Below are positions 17,592 through 26,448 of a stretch of 64,000 nucleotides of DNA, in pieces. Location: contig NZ_JAJAYI010000070.1 in the NCBI RefSeq assembly GCF_026786305.1, positions 1 through 64,000 on the forward strand, read 5' to 3'. The position numbers and the translations under genes are program-made. The first letter of the stretch is position 1; every line of letters starts with the position of its first letter. Below the pieces are notes generated by a model that searched no databases, had not been told where the DNA came from, and worked only from the letters and a program-made list of their open reading frames with translations. The stretch comes from Cryobacterium sp. (GTDB lineage Bacteria; Actinomycetota; Actinomycetes; Actinomycetales; Microbacteriaceae).

Positions 17592-18641
17592 ATGCTCGCA
17601 ACTGTGATTTATGGTGAACGGGATGTTCGCCTCGAAGAAGTTCCCGAACCCGTACTCTCGACCGGGGGCGACGCCATCGTTCGCGTGGTCGCGGCCTGCG
17701 TCTGCGGGTCGGACCTGTGGCCCTACCGCGGCGTCACACCGACCAATGAACCGCAACGGATCGGCCACGAATTCGTCGGCATCGTCGAAGCCATCGGTCC
17801 GGACGTGTCGACCCTCACGGTCGGCGACTTCGTCATCGCGCCGTTCTACGACTGTGACGGAACCTGCGTCAACTGCCAGAACGGCGTGAGCACCTCCTGC
17901 CTCAACGGCGGCTGGTGGGGAGCGAAGGACCAGCTCGGAGGATTCGCCGATGGCGCGCAGGGGGAGCGCGTGCGCGTTCCCCACGCCGACGGTTCACTCG
18001 TTGTCACACCGACCGTTCCAAATGACGACCTCGTACCGAGCCTGCTGACCCTCGCCGACGTTATGGGCACGGGACATCACGCGGCCGTCTCGGCCGGGGT
18101 GACGCCGGGCAGCACCGTTGTCGTTGTCGGTGATGGAGCCGTCGGGCTGTGCGCCATTCTGGCGAGCAAGCGCCTCGGTGCGAGCCGCATAGTTGCCATG
18201 TCACGCCACGCCGACCGCCAGGCCGTGGCCCGCGAATTCGGTGCGACCGATGTCATCAAGGAGCGCGGTGACGAGGGCGTCGCCGCCGTCAAGGCCCTGT
18301 TCGACGGTGTGGGCGCCGATTTCGTACTGGAGTGCGTCGGTACCCAGGAATCCATGGATCAGGCCATCCGCTCGGCTCGCCCCGGGGGAATGGTCGGCTA
18401 CGTCGGCGTGCCCAACGGCGGCGCCGAACTGCCGATTCGCACCCTGTTCGGAACGAACGTCGGCGTGAACGGGGGCGTCGCATCCGTTCGCAGCTATGTG
18501 GAGGAGCTTTTGCCCGAGGTGCTCTCTGGTCAGATCAACCCGGGAAGGGTGTTCGACCTGCAGCTGCCTCTCGGCGAAGTCGCCGAGGCCTACGCCGCGA
18601 TGGATGAACGCCGCGCCATCAAGGTGCTTCTGCGCCCGTAA
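17592..18641 (+). CDS. Zinc-dependent alcohol dehydrogenase family protein (MDR)
   Basis: A 349-residue medium-chain dehydrogenase. CVCGSDLWPYRG and GHEFVGIVEAIG give the catalytic zinc ligands (Cys, His, Glu); the structural-zinc lobe is present as CDGTCVNCQNG...C. The Rossmann motif VVVVGDGAVGLCA binds NAD(P). It oxidises an alcohol or reduces an aldehyde of unknown identity. It stands 61 bases after clpB on the same strand. Confidence 0.85.
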   Translation: MLATVIYGERDVRLEEVPEPVLSTGGDAIVRVVAACVCGSDLWPYRGVTPTNEPQRIGHEFVGIVEAIGPDVSTLTVGDFVIAPFYDCDGTCVNCQNGVSTSCLNGGWWGAKDQLGGFADGAQGERVRVPHADGSLVVTPTVPNDDLVPSLLTLADVMGTGHHAAVSAGVTPGSTVVVVGDGAVGLCAILASKRLGASRIVAMSRHADRQAVAREFGATDVIKERGDEGVAAVKALFDGVGADFVLECVGTQESMDQAIRSARPGGMVGYVGVPNGGAELPIRTLFGTNVGVNGGVASVRSYVEELLPEVLSGQINPGRVFDLQLPLGEVAEAYAAMDERRAIKVLLRP

Positions 18642-18690
18642 TACCCGGACGGATTGACCAAGACCGGGCGGCCGCTGTGGAAGGACAGTC

Positions 18691-19161
18691 GTGAATCAAC
18701 CGTTCCTCTGGGGAGGGCTGCTGTTTTTCACCGGTGCCGTCGCAATTCTTAGGCTCGTGGTGGGGCGCCCTCTGCTTCGCCTACGTTCGGTTCGCGTGGG
18801 GTGGGTGTGGGCCTCGGTGGCGTTTGCAAGCGGGCTTGCGCTCGTGTTTCACTGCGCGGCAATGTTCTTCGGACCCTGGATCGACGCAGTGCCGTTTCTG
18901 CAGGCACCGGCGGACATGGTTCGCCTGATGGGCGTTGGAAGCGAAATCGCGTACTGGGTACCCGCCGCCGCCCTGTTGGTGGCGTGGCGGCGCGTATGGT
19001 GGCCGGCCCTCGCGGCCCTCGTCGTCACCCTTGCCGGCGTGGGCGTGACCATGTACTGGCCGTTTCCGCTCTCGGTGCACCTCGCCTGGCTCACGGCGGT
19101 GATCATTGTCGGTTCGTTGGTTCCGACCCTGTTGCTCCGTGGGCCACTCGCTGTTCGATAG
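18691..19161 (+). CDS. Small four-helix membrane protein of unknown function
   Basis: A 156-residue protein with a GTG start preceded by GGAAGGAC. It has about four hydrophobic helices (residues 8-25, 38-60, 85-110, 130-150) and arginine-rich connectors. No family was recognised. It lies 50 bases after the alcohol dehydrogenase and may be co-transcribed with it. Confidence 0.65.
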   Translation: MNQPFLWGGLLFFTGAVAILRLVVGRPLLRLRSVRVGWVWASVAFASGLALVFHCAAMFFGPWIDAVPFLQAPADMVRLMGVGSEIAYWVPAAALLVAWRRVWWPALAALVVTLAGVGVTMYWPFPLSVHLAWLTAVIIVGSLVPTLLLRGPLAVR

Positions 19162-19182
19162 TCGTACGCTGTTATTTTGCGC

Positions 19183-19818
19183 TCAGTCGTTGACGAGCAG
19201 CAGCTCCGTGAGGGGCTTGCGAGTGCGCGGGGCAACTTCGCGCTCGCGCAGCTCCGGGGTGAGGTCGTCGAGCTTGCCGAGCACGCCGAGTGCGGTGACG
19301 GTCACGACGGCTTGGTCCTCGGTGAGGTTGAACGCTGCCGCGATCGCCGGCCCGTCGAAGCCACCCATCTGGTGAGTGTGCAGACCGTCGTGCTGGGCTT
19401 GAATCGTGAGGTGGGCAACGGCCTGGCCGAGGTCGTAGCGCGCCCACGGGTTTTCGCGCGTTTCATCGATCGAGAGCTTCGCAACGCTGACAATCAAAAC
19501 GGATGCCGTGTCGGCCCACGCCCTGTTGAACCCCATCAGCGCGTCGTTGATCGTGGCGAAGCTCGCCGATCCGCGGCGGGCAACGATGAAGCGCGACGGC
19601 TGCATGTTACTCGCCGAGGGGGCCCAACGAGCCGCTTCGAGCACCGTCGTGAGGGTCGCCTCGTCGATGACGGCGGTCGGGTCGTAGGCGCGGGGGCTCC
19701 AGCGCGCGGCCAGGCTCGGCAGCAGGGGGGACAGGGTGTTGGCGTGGCGGTCGGCCGGAATAGTTGCAGTCAGCGTAGTTGCAGTCAGCGCAGTTGCAGT
19801 CAGCGGGGCGTCAGTCAT
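19183..19818 (-). CDS. Nitroreductase family protein
   Basis: A 211-residue flavoprotein of the NfsA/B-like fold: RWSPRAYDP, RWAPSASNMQPSRFIV (FMN phosphate and ring contacts) and QAVAHLTIQAQHDGLHTHQMGG are family motifs. It uses NAD(P)H to reduce nitro- or quinone-type compounds. The N-terminus is unusual: three LTAT-type pentapeptide repeats precede the domain. The domain itself begins near residue 25, so a downstream start is conceivable. Confidence 0.85.
   Translation of the reverse strand: MTDAPLTATALTATTLTATIPADRHANTLSPLLPSLAARWSPRAYDPTAVIDEATLTTVLEAARWAPSASNMQPSRFIVARRGSASFATINDALMGFNRAWADTASVLIVSVAKLSIDETRENPWARYDLGQAVAHLTIQAQHDGLHTHQMGGFDGPAIAAAFNLTEDQAVVTVTALGVLGKLDDLTPELREREVAPRTRKPLTELLLVND
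19762..19806 (-). repeat. Three tandem 15-bp repeats in the nitroreductase N-terminus
   Basis: AGTTGCAGTCAGCGN occurs three times head to tail and is translated on the minus strand as LTAT-type pentapeptides. Only the last base differs between copies. It directly follows the start codon. Confidence 0.9.
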
Positions 19819-19903
19819 GGCGGGTCCTTTGGAAGAAGTGGCCGAGCGGATAGGCGGGGCAACTCTGACCCATCTGCTTCAACGTATTCGGCGCTGGGCT
19901 ATT

Positions 19904-19928
19904 CCGCCAAACGTGCCGATCTTGGCGG
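19904..19928. promoter_or_regulatory. Inverted repeat between nitroreductase and lipoprotein genes
   Basis: CCGCCAA and TTGGCGG are separated by 11 bases inside the 157-base divergent gap 19819-19975. It could be an operator; nothing more can be said. Confidence 0.3.
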
Positions 19929-19975
19929 CTGGGTGTGGGCAACCGCTAGGGTGACATACAACGGGGGAACACAGC

Positions 19976-20683
19976 ATGGTTGCTCGCACGCCGGTTATTC
20001 ATCGTCAGCTCCACGCTCGGCTGAGCGCTGTCGGTGCCGTGCTTGCGCTGTCACTGAGCGGATGCAGCGCGTTCTTTCCCAACGAGGTGACGCCCACCGG
20101 CGCTGTTGCGTCTCCCGAGCCCGCAGCCTGCAGCACCGCGGATGCGCACCTGGTCTGGCAGCGCATGCAGGAGGCTCAGCCCGCGGCACTCGGCCACCGG
20201 GAGATCACGGTTTCTGCGGACGGCTCCGAGACGAAGGTCGATACCGAACTTCTTTATACGTCGAGCCTCACGAGCGACGAGTTGCGGTCGCGCGACTATT
20301 TCGCTCCTGACTGGATCAATTTTCTGCTGTCGGAGTTTGAGGACACCGGGCAGACGGATATGACCGATCTCGGCCATCCGCACGTTGATTTTGATGCGGC
20401 GAAACCGTCGGTCCCGCTGGTTGGAACGACGATCGTGGGCTTTCAGACCGACCAGATTCAGGTCGCCTTCGATGTGTCGTGCAATGGGAGCGAGATGGGT
20501 TCGGGGCTGCTCACCACGAGCGGGAACGGACTGAATGCGACCATGCTGCTGTGCGGAGCGCTCAGCGAGCACGACCAGCCGACGCCCGAGCCTACGACCG
20601 ACGCCCCGAACGTCGGCGGTTTTAGCTTTCCCGATGAGGGGTATCAGAGGCAATTAAGCAGCTACTGCCCCGACCACGGATAG
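19976..20683 (+). CDS. Predicted lipoprotein of unknown function
   Basis: A 235-residue protein with a positively charged N-terminus, hydrophobic core and lipobox LSGC (SVGAVLALSLSGCSAF region), so it is anchored outside the membrane. The mature part has four cysteines that could form disulfides and a Pro/Thr-rich segment near residue 200. No family recognised. Its stop TAG abuts the stop of the convergent acyl-CoA ligase with no gap. Confidence 0.75.
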   Translation: MVARTPVIHRQLHARLSAVGAVLALSLSGCSAFFPNEVTPTGAVASPEPAACSTADAHLVWQRMQEAQPAALGHREITVSADGSETKVDTELLYTSSLTSDELRSRDYFAPDWINFLLSEFEDTGQTDMTDLGHPHVDFDAAKPSVPLVGTTIVGFQTDQIQVAFDVSCNGSEMGSGLLTTSGNGLNATMLLCGALSEHDQPTPEPTTDAPNVGGFSFPDEGYQRQLSSYCPDHG

Positions 20684-22369
20684 CTACTTGCCCTGGAGGC
20701 GATTGCGCACTTCGCGGCGCAGCACCTTGCCGAGCAACGAGCGCGGCAGGTCGTCAACCTCGACGATGCGCCGTGGCACCTTGTAGGCGGACAATCGGGT
20801 GCGGCAGTACTCGCGCACCGCGTTCACGTCTAGTTCCGCGCCGGGGGTGAGTACCACGACGGCGACCACGTCTTCGCCACCGTTTGCGCTCGGTACCCCG
20901 ACTACGGCCGCATCGGAAATGTCGGGGTGGGAGAGCAGCGCCTCTTCGACCTCGGAGGGCGACACGTTGAAACCGCCGGTGATGATGAGCTCTTTCATGC
21001 GGTCGACGACGGTGATGAAACCATCGGCCGAGACCCGCACGATGTCGCCGGTGCGCAGCCATCCGCCGGGTAGCAGCGCCTGGGCGCTCTCGGTCGGTCG
21101 GTCCCAATAGCCCGAGAAGATCTGCGGGCCGGCTACGAGCAGCTCGCCCTCCTCCTCGAAGCCGCGCTCGATCGTCGGGTCTTCCGGGTCGACCACGCGA
21201 ATGTCGGTGCTCGGAAACGGCACACCGACCGTTCCGGGGCGACGGCTCGGGCCGATCGGATTACCGGCCACGATCGGTGAGGCCTCGGTCATGCCATAGC
21301 CCTCGACCAGCAGTCCGCCGGTGGCATTCTCCCAGCGTTCCACAATCAACACCGGCAAGTTCATGGCGCCAGAGATGGCAAAGCGGATGCCCGCGAGGCT
21401 CACCTTCTTCTTCGCCGCGGCCATGACCAGGCGGTCGTAGATTGGCGGCACCGCCGGCAGAAAGGTGGGTGGCGCGTGCCTGGTTGCATCGAGCACGAGC
21501 TTCTCGTCGAACTTGGGAAACAGCACGAGTCGGGCGCCGATGCTCATCGAGAAAGTGAGGCAGAGGGTGAGGCCGTAGGCATGAAACATGGGCAGTACGC
21601 CGTACACCGTTTCATCACCTGGTCGGAGGCCTGCAACCCAGGCGGAGCCCTGTGCAGCGTTGGCGCGCAGGTTGTAGTGGCTGAGAATCGCGCCCTTCGG
21701 GGTGCCGGTCGTGCCGCTCGTGTATTGCAGCACGGCGGTGTCGGTCAGTAGCGGGCGTTGGTGTGACGGGTGCAGCTTCCGGGCTCCCACGATCGACTCC
21801 CAGGTGATCGCACCCTTTCCCGGCCCGCCGGTCAGGGCTGCACGAGCCTCCTGGGCCTTCTTGATCGGCAGCTTGAGGGCCAGCCGTTTCGAGAGCGGCA
21901 TCGCGCGTGTGAGGTCAACGGTGACGACATCCGCCACCCCCATGTCTTTTGGAAAAGCACGCACGGCCTCGTAGGCCTTGTCCCAGACGATCGCGACACG
22001 AGCGCCGTGGTCTTCGAACTGGTGGCGCAGTTCCCGCGGCGTGTAGAGCGGGTTGTGCTCGACCACGATGGCGCCGAGGCGCAGCACCGCATAGAACGCG
22101 ACGACGTGCTGCGGGCAGTTGGGCAGCACGAGGGCCACTCGGTCGCCCGGGCTCACGCCGAGCTTGCGCAGTCCGTTCGCGGCCCGGGAGATCTGCTCGC
22201 CGAGCTGCTCGTAGGTGGTTGTGGAGCCGAAGAAGTCGAGGGCGATTGCCGGCGCAAACTGCTCAGCCGAGGTTTCCATCATGTCGGTGAGGGTTTGGGT
22301 GGTTTCGGCGATCGTGCCGGGAACGCCGGGGGCGTAGGAGGCCAGCCACGGCTGATCCCTCAAGGTCAT
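20684..22369 (-). CDS. Long-chain acyl-CoA ligase (AMP-forming)
   Basis: A 561-residue ANL-superfamily enzyme. The P-loop is YTSGTTGTPKGA, the adenylate motif VEGYGMTEASP, the hinge WLRTGDI and the C-terminal lysine region SLLGKVLRRE. It activates a fatty acid to acyl-CoA through acyl-AMP. The frame is open far upstream, but the product starts at ATG 22369, which overlaps the stop of the upstream lyase gene (ATGA). Confidence 0.88.
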   Translation of the reverse strand: MTLRDQPWLASYAPGVPGTIAETTQTLTDMMETSAEQFAPAIALDFFGSTTTYEQLGEQISRAANGLRKLGVSPGDRVALVLPNCPQHVVAFYAVLRLGAIVVEHNPLYTPRELRHQFEDHGARVAIVWDKAYEAVRAFPKDMGVADVVTVDLTRAMPLSKRLALKLPIKKAQEARAALTGGPGKGAITWESIVGARKLHPSHQRPLLTDTAVLQYTSGTTGTPKGAILSHYNLRANAAQGSAWVAGLRPGDETVYGVLPMFHAYGLTLCLTFSMSIGARLVLFPKFDEKLVLDATRHAPPTFLPAVPPIYDRLVMAAAKKKVSLAGIRFAISGAMNLPVLIVERWENATGGLLVEGYGMTEASPIVAGNPIGPSRRPGTVGVPFPSTDIRVVDPEDPTIERGFEEEGELLVAGPQIFSGYWDRPTESAQALLPGGWLRTGDIVRVSADGFITVVDRMKELIITGGFNVSPSEVEEALLSHPDISDAAVVGVPSANGGEDVVAVVVLTPGAELDVNAVREYCRTRLSAYKVPRRIVEVDDLPRSLLGKVLRREVRNRLQGK

Positions 22370-23430
22370 GACAACTCTCGGGTGATTGCGGCGACGAACT
22401 GATCGATGTCGTCTTCGGTGGTGTCGAAGCCGCACATCCAGCGCACCTCGTTCTTTGAGGCGTCCCAATCGTAGAACCGAAAAGACTCCCGCAACCGGTC
22501 GGCGACGCCGGGGGGGAGGATGGCGAAAATGGCGTTGGCCTGCGTGGCCTGGCTGAAGGCCAGCCCCCTGATGGTGCCTTGAGCGAGTTCGCCCTCGAGC
22601 GCACCGCGCAGTCGGATGGCCATCGCGTTGGAATGGGTCGCGTTCCGCAGCCAGAGGTCGCCGTCGAGCAGCGCGATGAGCTGCGCCGAAACGAAACGCA
22701 TCTTGCTGGAGAGCTGCATGTTCGACTTGCGCAGAAACTTCAAACCAGTGGATGCGGCCGGGTTGAGTACCACGATGCACTCACCGAGCATCATGCCGTT
22801 CTTGGTGCCGCCGAAGCTGAGCACGTCGACGCCGGCATCCCGGGTGAACGCGCGTAGCGGCACCCCGAGGCTCGCGGCCGCGTTGCTGATGCGGGCACCG
22901 TCCATGTGCAGCGTCATGCCCTTGGAGTGGGCGTGATCGGCGATGGCGCGCACCTCGTCGACCGTGTACGCGGTGCCGAGCTCGGTGGTCTGCGTGATGG
23001 CCACGACGAGCGGCTGGGCGCGGTGCTCATCGCCCCAGCCCCAGGCCTCCTGGTCGATGAGTTCGGGGGTGAGTTTGCCGTCGGGGGTGGCTATCGGAAG
23101 CAGCTTGAAACCGCCGACGTGTTCGGGGGCGCCGCCCTCGTCGTTGTGAATGTGCGCGGTGGCCGAGCAAATCACGGCGCCCCAGCGTGGCAGCATCGAC
23201 TGCAGGCCGGTGACGTTGGCGCCGGTACCGTTGAACACCGGGAACGCTTCGACGCCGTCACCGAACTGTTCGACGAAGACTTCCTGCAGGCGGGCCGTGT
23301 AGGCGTCTTCGCCGTAGGCGATCTGGTGGGCGCCATTGGCCTCAGCCATGGCCTCCAGAATTTCCGGATGGATTCCGGAGTAGTTGTCGGAGGCGAAACC
23401 GCGAGAAGTCAGATCATGGAGTTGGGTCAC
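22366..23430 (-). CDS. Low-specificity threonine aldolase / beta-eliminating lyase
   Basis: A 354-residue fold-type I PLP enzyme resembling GntG/LtaE threonine aldolases: DNYSGIHPEILEAMAEAN, GTGANVTGLQ, the PLP-phosphate region and the lysine in LSFGGTKNGMM. It would cleave L-threonine or allo-threonine to glycine and acetaldehyde, or a related beta-hydroxy amino acid. The GTG at 23430 is chosen because GGGAGGA lies 7 bases before it. Translationally coupled to the acyl-CoA ligase. Confidence 0.82.
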   Translation of the reverse strand: MTQLHDLTSRGFASDNYSGIHPEILEAMAEANGAHQIAYGEDAYTARLQEVFVEQFGDGVEAFPVFNGTGANVTGLQSMLPRWGAVICSATAHIHNDEGGAPEHVGGFKLLPIATPDGKLTPELIDQEAWGWGDEHRAQPLVVAITQTTELGTAYTVDEVRAIADHAHSKGMTLHMDGARISNAAASLGVPLRAFTRDAGVDVLSFGGTKNGMMLGECIVVLNPAASTGLKFLRKSNMQLSSKMRFVSAQLIALLDGDLWLRNATHSNAMAIRLRGALEGELAQGTIRGLAFSQATQANAIFAILPPGVADRLRESFRFYDWDASKNEVRWMCGFDTTEDDIDQFVAAITRELS

Positions 23431-23486
23431 GCCTCTATCCTCCCGCATTCGGCTGGTCATCTGCCCGACGTGCGCAGGAGCAACTC

Positions 23487-24599
23487 TCAGCGGTGCAGGG
23501 CCTCGCGCAGCGAGACGCGGGCGCCCATGCGCAGCAGCGCGTTGGAGTAGATGCGCGACCCGATCACAATCACCACCATTGTCGACAGGGCCAGCACGAC
23601 CAGGGAAAGCACGGGCTCCCACCATTCGGCCTGGCCGAGGAAGATGCGCACCGGCATGCCGACCGGGGCCGAGAACGGAACGTACGACATAATCGCCAGC
23701 ACGAACGGGTTGTCGTTGAAGAAGACGACCATAAAGTAGGGGATCATCACGAGGAACAGCACCGGCGAGGTCGCCGAGCCCACGTCTTCCTGCCGGGACA
23801 CCATCGACGCCGTGGCCGCGTAGAGTGCGGCGAGCAGTACAAATCCGAAGGCGAAGAACACGGCAAACCAGACGATGGCCGGGCCGACTTCGGCCAGCAG
23901 CACCCGTTGACCGGTCACCGCCAGGCCGATGGACACGAGCAGGCCGATGGACACGATCTGCCCGAACGCCATCAGGCTGTTGCCGAGCACCTTGCCGGCG
24001 AGCAGAGCCCGCACCGAGATGGTCGACATGAGAATCTCGACGATGCGGGTCTGCTTCTCTTCGACCACGCTCTGGGCGATCGTCGCGCCGAAGGTCGTCG
24101 CCGACATGAGAAAGATGATGCCGAACCCGATGGCAACGAGGTAGGCGAGAAAGCCGTCTTGTTGGGCTGGGTCGAGAATCTTCAGGTCTGGGCTCACACT
24201 GAGCGTGCCGAGCACCTCGCGCGGCGCTGAATCCAGGGCGATCACCGTGATGCCGAGCCGGGAATCGGCATTCGTCGACGGCACAACGGCCGCATCGACC
24301 GTGCCGGCGCGCACGAGCGCTTCGGCGTCGGCGACAGTGTCGGCCTCCACGATGTCGAAGGCTTCGGTTTGTTCGACAACGCCGAGGGCGGTGCCCACCA
24401 CCGCGACCTTGGTCAGGCTCGGGTTCTGGCTGACGATGCTGCCGACGATGACCGATGCCATGGACAGGAGCAGCAGAATTCCGGTGGCGATGAGAAAGGA
24501 TCTACTGCGCAGTCGTGCCGAAATCTCGCGGTTGGAGATCAGCCAGACGCCCTGGGCGAAGGTGGGCGCGGTGTGCACCGGGCGGGTGGCGTTGGTCAC
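23487..24599 (-). CDS. ABC-2 type exporter permease (NatB-like)
   Basis: A 370-residue membrane protein: one N-terminal helix, an extracytoplasmic domain of about 130 residues, then five to six helices. It matches the ABC2_membrane_3/NatB architecture (sodium or small-molecule extrusion). The start is GTG 24599, overlapping the ATPase stop (GTGA). Confidence 0.82.
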   Translation of the reverse strand: MTNATRPVHTAPTFAQGVWLISNREISARLRSRSFLIATGILLLLSMASVIVGSIVSQNPSLTKVAVVGTALGVVEQTEAFDIVEADTVADAEALVRAGTVDAAVVPSTNADSRLGITVIALDSAPREVLGTLSVSPDLKILDPAQQDGFLAYLVAIGFGIIFLMSATTFGATIAQSVVEEKQTRIVEILMSTISVRALLAGKVLGNSLMAFGQIVSIGLLVSIGLAVTGQRVLLAEVGPAIVWFAVFFAFGFVLLAALYAATASMVSRQEDVGSATSPVLFLVMIPYFMVVFFNDNPFVLAIMSYVPFSAPVGMPVRIFLGQAEWWEPVLSLVVLALSTMVVIVIGSRIYSNALLRMGARVSLREALHR

Positions 24600-25480
24600 G
24601 AGGTGACCTCCTTGAAGATGGTCGCGAGGGTGGGCCTCTGCTGGCTGAAGGTGTGTACCGCGCCGAGCGCGACCGCACGGTGCAGAACGTCCTGGCTGGC
24701 GGTATCCGTTTCAGCTTCGAACACAGCGAAGTCGCCGTCGAAGTCTATGACGGTGATGCCGGGCACCGTGCGGATCCAGCCGGTGTCGCCGGCGGTGCGA
24801 ATCTCAAAGCGCGGGCTACCGTGCTGCTCGCGCAGGGCGTCGCGGGAGCCGTTCGCGCGGATCTCGCCGTCGGCGATGATGACGAGGTCGTCGCAGAGCC
24901 GTTCGACGATGTCGAGCTGGTGCGAGGAGAACAGCACGGGTGCGCCCTGCGCCGCGAAGCCGGCGAGCACGCTCATCACAACCTCCACCGCGAGCGGGTC
25001 GAGGCCGGAGAACGGCTCGTCGAGCACGAGAAATTCGGGGTCGTGCACGAGTGCGGCGGCGATCTGGGCGCGCTGCTGATTGCCGAGCGAGAGGGACTCG
25101 ACGGTGTCGCGGGCGCGCTCGCCGAGACCGAGGCGCTCAAGCAGATCGGCGGTGTTGCGGCGAGCGGATGCCGGCGACAGCCCATGCAGGCGGGCCAGGT
25201 ACACAAGCTGCTCGGCGACCTTCATCTTTGGGTAGAGGCCGCGCTCTTCGGGCATATAGCCGAACCGGCGGCGGTCGCTCGCGGTTACCGGCACTCCGTC
25301 GATGAGCACGGTGCCGGAATCGGGAGAGAGCACACCGAGAATGATGCGCATCGTCGTGGTCTTGCCGGCGCCATTCGCGCCGACGAAGCCGGTCATGCGG
25401 CCGTCGGCGACGGTGAAGCTCACGTCGGTGAGCACCTCCCTCATGCCGTAGCGCTTGTTGACGCCCCTGATATCGAGCAT
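24596..25480 (-). CDS. ABC exporter ATP-binding protein (NatA-like)
   Basis: A 294-residue ATPase: Walker A GANGAGKTT, signature LSLGNQQRAQ, Walker B FLVLDEPFSGLD. The C-terminal domain of about 80 residues is the DUF4162 type found in ABC-2 drug/sodium exporters. It is the first gene of a two-gene operon with the permease. Confidence 0.88.
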   Translation of the reverse strand: MLDIRGVNKRYGMREVLTDVSFTVADGRMTGFVGANGAGKTTTMRIILGVLSPDSGTVLIDGVPVTASDRRRFGYMPEERGLYPKMKVAEQLVYLARLHGLSPASARRNTADLLERLGLGERARDTVESLSLGNQQRAQIAAALVHDPEFLVLDEPFSGLDPLAVEVVMSVLAGFAAQGAPVLFSSHQLDIVERLCDDLVIIADGEIRANGSRDALREQHGSPRFEIRTAGDTGWIRTVPGITVIDFDGDFAVFEAETDTASQDVLHRAVALGAVHTFSQQRPTLATIFKEVTS

Positions 25481-25533
25481 TGCCGCCCCTTCGTCGCCGG
25501 TAGTCTCACGCTAGCGCGATCGACGGCAGCTGT

Positions 25534-25568
25534 GCCGACGTTCCAGCGCCGACGTTCCAGCGCCGACG
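25534..25568. repeat. Two and a half tandem 14-bp repeats
   Basis: GCCGACGTTCCAGC occurs twice head to tail, followed by a half copy, in the 254-base gap 25481-25734 upstream of the exporter ATPase. The rest of the gap shows no gene. Confidence 0.85.
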
Positions 25569-25734
25569 AGATCATCCATCGAGATAGCCGTCGTGTTGGG
25601 CTCATCAAGACGATTCCACTGGTACGTGTACGTGCTTCCCGCGTCCCGGTTTGTTCCCGCATCACCGGTCAATACCTGTCCTGCTCCGACCTCACCGGTG
25701 GTGGTGGCCGGGCCTGTCAGCCGGGCCCCAGCAA

Positions 25735-26448
25735 CTACTGCGTGCGACGCGATGGCGTGCCTCCGGCCGCATTATCTGCCGGACCGGGCTCGAGCACGAC
25801 TCGGGCGTCATGAGCGGATGCCTCGGCCTCGGTCCACAGCCCCACCACACGCCCAGCCAGCTCGCCTTCAAGCCCTGCGAGCGATCGCACAACGAAGATC
25901 ACTGCGGCGGCCGGTACGGCGGCTTTCGCAAACCCGTGCCCGATCGCGCGCACCCAGGTCTCGGCCGCGGACTTCGCCGCGGCGTAATTCGCACCGCCCG
26001 CAGTGGGGTTGTCGACCGAGACGCTCGAGACGATTGCGAGTCGCCCAGCCGACGAGGCCAGCAGGTCGGCGTTGAATGCCCGGGTCGTGTTGCGCAGCGT
26101 GGAGATCACGTGCGCGTGCAAAAAATCCCAGTCCTCGTCGGTCTGGCCGGCGAGACCGCCGCCGCCGCGCCATCCACCCACCAGATGAATCAGCCCGTCA
26201 ATGGGGCCGTGCAACGCCGATACCTGTGCCGCAAGAGCAGTTACCGCGTCGAAGTCGGCGAGGTCGCACTCGAAGACCGCCGCTTCGGGTGCGACCTGGA
26301 GCACCGACTGGAGGCGGGCGAGGTTGGAGCCGACGGCGATGACGCGCGCACCGGCATCCGATAGCGATGAGGCGACGGCCAGACCGGCCGTGCTGGTCGC
26401 CCCGGCTATCAGCACGGTGCGGCCGGCGACGGCCGGACTGACGCTCAT
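25735..26448 (-). CDS. SDR family oxidoreductase
   Basis: A 237-residue short-chain dehydrogenase/reductase: nucleotide motif LIAGATSTAGLAVASSL (atypical TGxxxGxG), acidic VFECDLADFD, and the catalytic Ser...Tyr-x-x-x-Lys as VSSVS and YAAAKSAAE. It forms a TAATG-coupled pair with the upstream DUF6421-like gene. Substrate unknown. Confidence 0.82.
   Translation of the reverse strand: MSVSPAVAGRTVLIAGATSTAGLAVASSLSDAGARVIAVGSNLARLQSVLQVAPEAAVFECDLADFDAVTALAAQVSALHGPIDGLIHLVGGWRGGGGLAGQTDEDWDFLHAHVISTLRNTTRAFNADLLASSAGRLAIVSSVSVDNPTAGGANYAAAKSAAETWVRAIGHGFAKAAVPAAAVIFVVRSLAGLEGELAGRVVGLWTEAEASAHDARVVLEPGPADNAAGGTPSRRTQ

Noticed and set aside
19183-19818. The nitroreductase as the missing FbiB reductase domain
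   Set aside because: It has ordinary NfsA/B-like motifs, lies 25 kb from cofE and has no context linking it to F420.
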